This document shows, piece by piece, positions 56,418 through 64,000 of a DNA stretch of 64,000 bases; the stretch's first letter is position 1; each line of letters starts with the position of its first letter. The notes below the pieces were generated by a model. It was not told the origin of the DNA. It saw only the letters and a list, made by a program, of their open reading frames with translations, and did no database searches. The stretch covers positions 2,506,001 to 2,570,000 of the forward strand of contig JARFJB010000534.1 in the NCBI GenBank assembly GCA_036346205.1, written 5' to 3'. This DNA is from Vesta saturnalis. Taxonomy: Eukaryota > Arthropoda > Insecta > Coleoptera > Lampyridae. The position numbers and the translations under genes were made by a program.

Positions 56418-56522
56418 ATACTTTTTATTTATGTATTAATAAAATTAATGATAATTTTTAATTACATATTTACCTTTGAACTTATTCGTTCATAACAAAA
56501 ACTTATAATAAGAAGATGTAAT

Positions 56523-58377
56523 GTTAATGCAATGTTTTTCAATTACAATATTATATTAAAAATTTGTAAATTACGAATGCTATACACACGTGCAAATTTA
56601 TAAGTGCATGAATTACAAGTTAAGTAATTTTTTGTAATCGAAAATGTTCATGATAGTCATTTAGTTAGAATGAAACCAAAAATGAGGTTAAAGAGCTTTC
56701 CCACTATTAAGAACCATGTGCTCCAAATTCCTTTCTAAAAGCTTCTCTGAAACGAAAAAATGTGGTTAATCCGAAGCTGCTAATGCAATTTGCATACCCA
56801 TAAAATTAATAGTTCTTGTTTCTTTTTAAGACTAATAATCGCTAATAAACAATTTAATAAATAAGGAATGATAATTAAGCGGTGAAGATTTTAATCTTAA
56901 TTAAATTCTCGCCTTTGCCACTATTTTAATATCAATTACGTGTGAGTGTAATCAAAAAAATTCTTGTAACAAGATATTTAAGATTTTTTAAATGTACTGA
57001 AAACTAATAGTTAACACTCTACATTCCACTCTTAAATTTTATGGAGAGAAGAAAACCACGCAAGGAATCAATATCGAAACTCATTTTTTACGGCTGTCAA
57101 CTGTTTTACTTATACATGACATACTGGACAGATACAAATTTATGAGAAATTTATTATATCGCTTTTATGTATAGTGGATTTCTCTATTCACGGTTATAAA
57201 ATGTAAAGTGAAATAATGGTAAAGTGCGGACAGGTATTATATAAATGAAGGTGGTACACGCTAAGTGATCCTATCACAAGCAAACTATTATTTCAACACC
57301 GAGTACGCGTGTTGTGGCGGATGTGAGAAATGCATTACATTAAACGCCACTGACTTTTAATTGGTTTATATTTCACTAACTTCTCAACACGCCACCGTTT
57401 AAGTTCATGTTTTACTTTGTACTACATAAAAACACGTTTCAGACGATCATTTTAAAAGCAGCCTGAGGATAAAAGATTACAAACCCTATTCAGAATTTTA
57501 ACCCAAAGAAGGAATGAAAAGTAGCTGTTTACAATTTTTGTCTCATAAATTTTACCACCCCTTGTTTTTTCTTTTACCTTTTCTCCTTTCTCTACAATTT
57601 CTACAAAGACGAATACCACTTGTAAAATTTTTTCTAGAAGAAAATTCGTTAGCGACACCCTTTATACCTGTTTGAAGGATTTAATACCGTTTCGTCAAAA
57701 TTGATGATAATTACCTAGAATAAAGCGTGACAAGAATGGCTGTATCTTTATTATTAATTAAAAGTAAAAGTCATGCTCGACGTGTAAATTAAGAGAAAAC
57801 GAACGAAGGATGCTATATTTAAGTGGTTGGAAACATCTGACGGTGTTTCCAATTAACGACTAAGAACTAAACTTTATCTAAAACCAGCTTCATCCTAATG
57901 TAACATTAGATTTATCGATAATTTTACTTTCTCATATGCTATTAATGCTACCACATGGAAACGTGATTATCACAAATGTAAGCAGATGGTAATCTTTTTA
58001 AGGATTTCAACGATTTCTTCTATATTAGGATTAATACAAGCCAATGTGGTATTAGTAAGAATAGTATTTTAAACAGATAATCGGAAATTATTTGTGTTTT
58101 AACGAACCTGCCTCTTGTAGCATCTATAAACATGAATACACAAACAAACTTCAGATGGGCTATAAATATATTTACCTCATTTTGGATTACAATGTTGGTA
58201 GCTGTACATACCTAAAACAGAAAGAAAAGCACAATTAATCTTCTACTCCTTAGTTACAAAAGACAATGGAATATTTCATATTTTCCATTTATAATTTGGT
58301 ACTTATCAAGCCAATAATATCTATAGAAGAACTAAAATGTTCTTCTGCGTAATCAAATACATATTACTAGTAAATTA
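56523..58377. other. AT-rich stretch, nothing recognised
   Basis: No supported frame or repeat. A minus-strand frame at 57452-57658 is short and matches nothing I know. Confidence 0.5.
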
Positions 58378-58578
58378 TTGGATAAAACCGATAGAGATCT
58401 TTTATATTTACATTTAGAAATTTCATCTACGTTAAATAGAGAAGATTGGGGTAAGATTGGTTCATTAACCTTTAAATGTATGTATTACATTTTGATATCT
58501 CACACCAACCTCAAAAAGCAAAAGCAGCGATATGATAGACCATATTTTGATAATAAGAAACGGATTATAAACCTTTTT
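58378..58578 (+). pseudogene. PLE family B N-terminus, cut by the family A insertion
   Basis: MDKTDRDLLYLHLEISSTLN leads to NLKKQKQRYDRPYFDNKKRI and INLF, a PLE-type N-terminus (Lys/Gln-rich before the conserved KGxNF block). The last 12 bases (ATAAACCTTTTT) are duplicated at 62805-62816, where the same frame continues. Confidence 0.7.
58567..58578. repeat. Target-site duplication of the family A PLE, left
   Basis: ATAAACCTTTTT, identical to 62805-62816. Confidence 0.9.
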
Positions 58579-58614
58579 AGTGGAGTTGACCGGCCTATTT
58601 CCACAGTTTATACT

Positions 58615-58664
58615 TTTTGAGCGCGACGTTTCGGAAGCGGACTCTGCTTCCGTCATCAGGCTTA
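58615..58664 (-). ncRNA. Hammerhead ribozyme-like motif, PLE A inverted arm
   Basis: Minus strand: CTGATGA (58653-58659), one base, GGAAGC (58646-58651), 7-base loop, GCTTCC (58633-58638), GAAAC, then GTC (58625-58627). Identical to the motif in the other arm. Hammerhead motifs are known in PLE terminal regions. Confidence 0.65.
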
Positions 58665-58735
58665 GTCCTGAGAAGGACTGTTTTCGCACTTGAGTCGAAT
58701 TCATTTGTTATATCTAATTTTTCTCAAGCACTTGA

Positions 58736-58810
58736 CTACTCTCAGATTCGAACTTGGTACCTTTCACTTACTAGTCTGACACCTTTACCGCTGAGCCACT
58801 GAGTAATCCA
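58736..58810 (-). other. tRNA-like box A/box B module, PLE A inverted arm
   Basis: Minus strand: TGGCTCAGCGG (box A-like), then about 34 bases on, AGTTCGAATCT (box B-like). It does not fold into a full cloverleaf. Confidence 0.55.
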
Positions 58811-58827
58811 ATATATATTTGTTAGAA

Positions 58828-58828
<1 letters not shown>

Positions 58829-58869
<41 letters not shown>
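58829..58869. repeat. TA run in PLE A inverted arm
   Basis: About 20 TA units; the direct arm has only about 7 at 62500-62515. Confidence 0.9.
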
Positions 58870-58873
<4 letters not shown>

Positions 58874-58895
58874 TTTTTCGTGGTTTCGCAGAAGT

Positions 58896-60269
58896 TTATT
58901 GCGCATGTTGCGCCGTAACCTCTTGCGCAGGTGTATTGCGCTTAAGCTCTTCGCGCATTATTGGAATCCATATGGGTTTCATTTCTACACTAGCTTGGCT
59001 TATTGGATTTTCTGCTAGTGCCATGAATGTGGCTTCTTTGAGTTTCCGACGAGTTGTATTCTCGTCCTTTGCCACTATCTGTATGTTATCCCATTGGATG
59101 CGGTGGTCTTCGTTCCAGACATGTTCAGCGATTCTTGATCTTACCGTTTCGCCCTTGCGGACGTTGTTCTTGTGTTCCTGAGTTCTCACTTTGAGTGGTC
59201 TACTGCTCTCTCCTATGTATGCTCTGCCGAATTCGCATGGTAGGTTGTATACACAGTTCTTGGAATTCTGATCTTCATTGTATGGTTTGGTTTTGGTTAG
59301 TATTCCCCTGAGCGTTCTGGTCGATTTGAAGGCAGTGCGTATCTTGTACTTGCTGCCTATCCTTCATATTTTGTCTGAGGTACCTTGTATATATGGTATT
59401 ATCGCTGTATATTTAGGTTCTTCTTTTTCGGTTACCCTTTCCTTGTTTAGGTTAGGTGTTAGATCGGGGTAGCCATTTTCTTTGAGTGTTCTAGCGATAT
59501 TTTCTTTTTCTCTGTTCAGGTCCTCTTGTTTTGAGCATATTGTTTTTGCTCTATCGTACAAGCATTTTGCTACGCCTAACTTCACGTTTTTGTGGTGATT
59601 GAAGTTGTAGTGTAGGTACCTCCCCGTGTGGGTAGGTTTCCTGTATACACTTGTCGTGAAAGTGTTGTCATTCCTGTGTACAAGTACATCCAGTAATGGC
59701 AGTTTTTGTTCCGACTCCAATTCCATTGTGAATTTGATGGTGGGTGCGCGGCTATTTAGATCATCTAGGAATTCATCTAGCTTATGCTTGCCGTGTTGCC
59801 AAACTACGAAGGTATCGTCCACGTATCTAAGCCATATCCTTGGTTTCTCTGTGAATTCGGATATCGCTTGGTCTTCAAAGTCTTCCATATATATATTGCT
59901 CACTATGGGTGATAGTGGGGAACCCATAGCCATCCCAAACTCTTGTTGGTAGAATTTGTCTTCTACCTGGAAATATGTAGTTCTAATGCATATTGTCAGA
60001 AGTTCCATTATTGTGTTTACCGAGAGTTGCGTGCGTCCGTCTAGCGTTTCATTCTTTTCCAGCTTGTCCCTTATGATAGTTAGTGCCTTATCGGTAGGCA
60101 CATTTGTGAATAGACTCACAATGTCGAAGCTTACCAGTATTTCTTCGTGGTTTGGTTGGAAGTTTCTGATGGTTTCCACGAAGTGCTGCGTATTCTTGAC
60201 CATAGATTCGGTTTTCCCCGATAAGGGTGTGATGATACCGATGTGTATCGGAGTTTTGATGTTATACAC
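58896..60269 (-). pseudogene. PLE A reverse transcriptase and GIY-YIG, 5'-truncated copy
   Basis: An open frame of 301 residues starts at 60269, its first about ten residues coming from the head-to-head junction. LVSFDIVSLFTNVP (motif A, Asp at 49), GMAMGSPLSPIVSNIY (motif B) and RYVDDTFVVWQHG (motif C, YVDD near 149) follow, then TMELESEQKLPLLDVLVH. The RT part is intact. A TGA at 59364 follows IQGTSDKI. In the same frame the sequence goes on with KYKIRTAFKS, CVYNLPCEFGRAYIGESSR (GIY-YIG nuclease) and SRIAEHVWNEDHRIQWDNIQ to 58896. Only the TGA separates RT from the nuclease. Confidence 0.9.
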
Positions 60270-62474
60270 AGCCGAAAAATATCACTAATCGCAAAGAGAG
60301 CTAGCGAAGCGTTAGTCAAAGAACGAATCAAACATCACCGTTTCAGAAAATACCAGCTCGAACACCAATCCAACGAGATTAGAGAAACCATTCGAAATGG
60401 AGTAAACGAGCAAGACTTTGATAGGATAAATACGGCTACCAGAAGCAAATATTCGAAGACCAAGGCAATGCACAAGGAAATTCAGCAGAATAAACTCGAA
60501 AAGCTAATGAAGGAGAAGAAAGAACCAACTAACATCAATCGAAAAAACACTGTCATAAACATCTCTAAACGACAGTTGAACGAAAACGAAATGCAGGTTC
60601 TTGACAAAGGCTTGAACTATGCCATAACACCGAGGTATATTCCGAAAGTAGATTTAATAACCGCAGTCGAAGAAACAGCTATGAAATTAGATCCTGAAGA
60701 AGCCAAAGAACACAGAAGTAAGGTTAGATCAGTCCTGGATTCATCTAGGCGAACTAAACCTAACCTAGAAGGGAGAGCGGTCATTTCCATTAAGAATGAC
60801 CCAACGATCAAAGTTCTCCCGGCAGACAAAGGAAACGCGACTGTGGTAATGGATATGGACACTTACAACAATAAGGTCCAAGAACTACTAGACGGGGGCG
60901 AGTACAAACAAATACCAAAAGACCCCACACCATCAATCGAAAGACGGATATACCTGACGCTGGCAAAACATAAGGAGGAGTTCTCCGATTACCAGAGAAC
61001 TAGACTTACCCCACACTACAGCAAACCTCCGCATCTGTACGGCCTACCAAAGATCCACAAGGAAGGAATTCCTCTGAGACCAATTGTGAGCTCGAGAAAT
61101 TCACCTTGTCACCCATTAGCTCATTATCTGCTAGGTATTATCACACCCTTATCGGGGAAAACCAAATCTATGGTCAAGAATACGCACAACTTCGTGGAAA
61201 CCATCAGAAACTTCCAACCAAACCACGAAGAAATACTGGTAAGCTTCGACATTGTGAGTCTATTCACAAATGTGCCTACCGATAAGGCACTAACTATCAT
61301 AAGGGACAAGCTGGAAAAGAATGAAACGCTAGACGGACGCACGCAACTCTCGGTAAACACAATAATGGAACTTCTGACAATATGCATTAGAACTACATAT
61401 TTCCAGGTAGAAGACAAATTCTACCAACAAGAGTTTGGGATGGCTATGGGTTCCCACTATCACCCATAGTGAGCAATATATATATGGAAGACTTTGAAGA
61501 CCAAGCGATATCCGAATTCACAGAGAAACCAAGGATATGGCTTAGATACGTGGACGATACCTTCGTAGTTTGGCAACACGGCAAGCATAAGCTAGATGAA
61601 TTCCTAGATGATCTAAATAGCCGCGCACCCACCATCAAATTCACAATGGAATTGAGTCGGAACAAAACTGCCATTCCTGGATGTACTTGTACACAGGAAT
61701 GACAACACTTTCACGACAAGTGTATACAGGAAACCTACCCACACGGGGAGGTACCTACACTACAACTTCAATCACCACAAAAACGTGAAGTTAGGCGTGG
61801 CAAAATGCTTGTACGATAGAGCAAAAACAATATGCTCAAAACAAGAGGACCTGAACAGAGAAAAAGAAAATATCGCTAGAACACTCAAAGAAAATGGCTA
61901 CCCCGATCTAACACCTAACCTAAACAAGGAAAGGGTAACCGAAAAAGAAGAACCTAAATATACAGCGATAATACCATATATACAAGGTACCTCAGACAAA
62001 ATATGAAGGATAGGCAGCAAATACAAGATACGCACTGCCTTCAAATCGACCAGAACGCTCAGGGGAATACTAACCAAAACCAAACCATACAATGAAGATC
62101 AGAATTCCAAGAACTGTGTATACAACCTACCATGCGAATTCGGCAGAGCATACATAGGAGAGAGCAGCAGACCACTCAAAGTGAGAACTCAGGAACACAA
62201 GAACAACGTTCGCAAAAGCGAAACAGTAAGATCAAGAATCGCTGAACATGTCTGGAACGAAGACCACCGCATCCAATGGGATAACATACAGATAGTGGCA
62301 AAGGACGAGAATACAACTCGTCGGAAACTCAAAGAAGCCACATTCATGGCACTAGCAGAAAATCCAATAAGCCAAGCTAGTGTAGAAATAAAACCCATAT
62401 GGATTCCAATAATGCGCGAAGAGCTTAAGCGCAATACACCTGCGCAAGAGGTTACGGCGCAACATGCGCAATAA
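60243..62474 (+). pseudogene. PLE A full-length gene with small frameshifts
   Basis: A 408-residue open frame: a basic N-terminus, LDKGLNYAITPRYIPKVDLI near 120, VLPADKGNATVVMDMD near 200 (RT0), LYGLPKIHKEGIPLRPIVSS near 270, motif A near 333-340, then GMAMGS where one C is missing from a run (61451). The frame goes on at 61469 (SNIYMEDFEDQAISEF, YVDDTFVVW) and breaks again near 61655 by two single-base losses. The linker (61785-62006) ends in the same TGA as the other arm. GIY-YIG (CVYNLPCEFGRAYIGESSR) and the C-terminus run to 62474. Where present, all PLE domains are in the expected order. Confidence 0.9.
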
Positions 62475-62535
62475 ACTTCTGCGCAACCACGAAGAAAGTT
62501 TAATATATATATATAAGTTCTAACAAATATATATT

Positions 62536-62610
62536 GGATTACTCAGTGGCTCAGCGGTAAAGGTGTCAGACTAGTAAGTGAAAGGTACCAAATTCGAATC
62601 TGAGAGTAGT
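62536..62610 (+). other. tRNA-like box A/box B module, PLE A direct arm
   Basis: TGGCTCAGCGG at 62547-62557 (box A-like) and AATTCGAATCT at 62591-62601 (box B-like). Lies between the coding region and the hammerhead-like motif. Confidence 0.55.
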
Positions 62611-62680
62611 CAAGTGCTTGAGAAAAATTAGATATAACAAATGAATTCGACTCAAGTGCGAAAACAGTCCTTCTCAGGAC

Positions 62681-62730
62681 TAAGCCTGATGACGGAAGCA
62701 GAGTCCGCTTCCGAAACGTCGCGCTCAAAA
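62681..62730 (+). ncRNA. Hammerhead ribozyme-like motif, PLE A direct arm
   Basis: CTGATGA 62686-62692, one base, stem II GGAAGC/GCTTCC (62694-62699, 62707-62712), GAAAC 62713-62717, GTC 62718-62720. Stem III would be minimal, and stem I is only two clear base pairs (GC/GC) next to the core. Confidence 0.65.
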
Positions 62731-62804
62731 AGCATAAACTGTGGAAATAGGCCGATCAACTCCACTAATAGGAAACCACAGTTACAAAACACTTATAATA
62801 CAGA

Positions 62805-63770
62805 ATAAACCTTTTTGATCATATTTTTTCAGAAGATGCTATTGAAGCGCTTTCTAAGGGTGAAAATTTTGCAATAATACCTTTTGAAGATATAATTTCC
62901 AACGCAGACAATTCTATTAAATTCCTGTTTTTTGATGCTGCGAATGAAGCTAGATATAGAATTGTTAACATATTACTTAAAGCAAAACCTCCAAACAGCA
63001 ACCAGGTAAAGTAATGCAACTGTTATATTAAATATGAACGACTACAGCAGTTAAAATAGAACAACTGTTGGAGCCACAGACTCATCGTGAACTACCAAAA
63101 GATACTACAAAAGGGTTTCTTTTAAAAACTAAAGAACTTATTAAATTATCTATTTCTGAAGAAATAAATAGGAAACTAACTAACTCTGAAGCTCTTTCAC
63201 CAAAACTATATCGTCTACCAAAAATCCATAAATGTAATGTTCCTCTAAGGAATATTGTTAGTTCAATTGGTTCGCCTGCATATAATCTTGCCCCATTATA
63301 TTAAAAATTTGTGTAATTAAATCACGAATATAAGTATGTAACAAAATCACTACAAGCTAATGGAGATTCACTTAAAGATATTAATAATTTTATTCCACCT
63401 TTATAACTATTGTTACAGATAGAACTGAAAAAATTCTAATTAATCATGGCATTAAACCTGCTCTTAGGCATACAAGAAAATTAAAGGTCACCTAAAGATG
63501 TTTCAAACCAATTAACACATTCTGGAGTGTAAGTTATCTTCCTTATGTGTAAAATATACATTGGAACCACAAAACGTAGCTGTGATACAAGACGTAAAAA
63601 CATGAGATTTTTAGATTAGGTTAACCAGAGAAATCTGCGGTAGCTGAGCATCCCTTAAGTAATTAAATCATGACATCCTAATAACTTCAATAAGCAAGAA
63701 AACAATCTCCGTTTAAAAAGGTTTCGACACCTTATAATTAAAAATATCTCGTGTGGAACAACACACGATC
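62805..63770 (+). pseudogene. PLE family B, continuation after the family A insertion
   Basis: INLFDHIFSEDAIEALSKGE and NFAIIPFEDIISNAD continue the frame of 58378-58578, followed by NEARYRIVNILLKAKPPNSN and a stop. After a shift come HRELPKDTTKGFLLKTKELI and SEALSPKLYRLPKIHKCNVP, PLRNIVSSIGSPAYNLAPLY (RT motifs 1-2). The catalytic RT part is deleted. Near 63490-63600 SPKDVSNQLTHSGV and CVKIYIGTTKRSCDTRRK give the GIY-YIG core, close to the copy at 45200-45780. Many breaks. Confidence 0.8.
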
Positions 63771-64000
63771 TTCCAATCTACAAAGTGGAAATTAAAAAAA
63801 ATAAAATATTAATAATAATGATTTTTTTAGGATAATGATGATTCCCCTTTTTTAATACGTTCATAACCAAAATAGGCAACACTGTAAAAACAAAAACAAT
63901 AAATTATGTTAGAAGGACGTCTAAACTTCATATCAGTTAGACATTAATGACGTACAGATGCTAACTCAAAAAAAATTCCAAAGCCGCCCGCTTCTATAAT
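63771..64000. other. AT-rich end of window, nothing recognised
   Basis: No frame or repeat end supported. Confidence 0.4.

Larger units (their letters stand above)
56127..56510. mobile_element. Palindromic tRNA-bearing repeat with 12-bp duplication
   Basis: A 384-bp unit flanked by AGAAGATGTAAT on both sides (56115-56126 and 56511-56522). It contains two tRNA-like units head-to-head: a minus-strand one at 56171-56243 and a plus-strand one at 56348-56417. Matching flanks extend outward (GTATACTTTTTATTTATGTA) and inward (TTTACATCRATTGG). The right half carries the full tail ending ACTTATAATA. The centre is TATTCTAAATATTTAGAATTA, itself palindromic. The copy at 28128-28504 shares head, tRNA and tail. 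Confidence 0.88.
58579..62804 (+). mobile_element. Penelope-like element, family A, with inverted 5' partial copy
   Basis: A 4.2-kb insertion made of a full plus-strand PLE (about 60240-62804) preceded by a 5'-truncated inverted copy (60239 down to 58579). The two arms (58579-60239 and about 61130-62767) are almost identical, differing by a few substitutions, three single-base deletions and the length of a TA run. A 12-bp duplication flanks the whole. Each arm ends with the GIY-YIG coding region, a tRNA-like module and a hammerhead-like motif. PLE insertions with inverted partial copies are known in the family. High arm identity and the exact duplication make this the youngest element here. 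Confidence 0.9.

Noticed and set aside
59626..60288. Plus-strand frames over the inverted PLE arm
   Set aside because: Shadows of the highly conserved minus-strand RT frame; no family resemblance.

Overview
The window is a stretch of animal repeat DNA, very probably from an insect. It is A+T-rich and I found no convincing host protein-coding gene. The mixture of families (mariner-like elements with the arthropod DUF4817-type helix-turn-helix, piggyBac, pogo/Tigger with PHD-like tails, three kinds of hAT, PIF/Harbinger, Tc1, APE-type LINEs and Penelope-like elements with GIY-YIG) fits a large, TE-rich insect genome. A beetle is a guess. Almost every recognisable reading frame is a broken transposase or reverse transcriptase.

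Layout. 0-1.1 kb: mariner-like N-terminus. 1.2-2.85 kb: piggyBac-like element with TTAA duplications and palindromic subterminal repeats. 3.7-11.9 kb: two related pogo-like elements in divergent orientation; the right one contains a different Tigger-like element with TA duplications and good inverted ends. 13.66-20.6 kb: matching inverted ends bracket an APE-type LINE that lacks its RT core and carries a hAT insertion with a perfect 8-bp duplication, then mariner remnants. 20.9-24.2 kb: second piggyBac remnant and a DDE_3-like transposase. 24.27-29.41 kb: ZMYM-like hAT split by a 1.33-kb foldback, a GTATAC-rich element, a TA microsatellite and a tRNA-bearing repeat. 29.95-33.96 kb: SCAND3/ZBED5-like hAT. 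36.3-42.8 kb: Harbinger pieces, a mariner with about 295-bp inverted ends, and a Tc1 element. 42.9-49.0 kb: Penelope-like (PLE) fragments with inverted terminal modules. 49.2-56.0 kb: a mariner copy holding an ORF1-only LINE, a PLE fragment and two stacked LINEs. 56.1-56.5 kb: palindromic tRNA-bearing repeat. 58.4-63.8 kb: a young PLE inserted into an older PLE, with a 12-bp duplication.

The most interesting signals are the PLE termini, which carry hammerhead-ribozyme-like cores in three diverged families and, in the young element, a tRNA-like box A/box B module; and the small repeat family built around a well-folded tRNA with an AGC anticodon. One copy of that family is a head-to-head palindrome and the other looks circularly permuted; each has a long target-site duplication.

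All calls come from reading the sequence by eye. Family names rest on motif recognition, not on database searches. Boundaries given without inverted ends or duplications are approximate.
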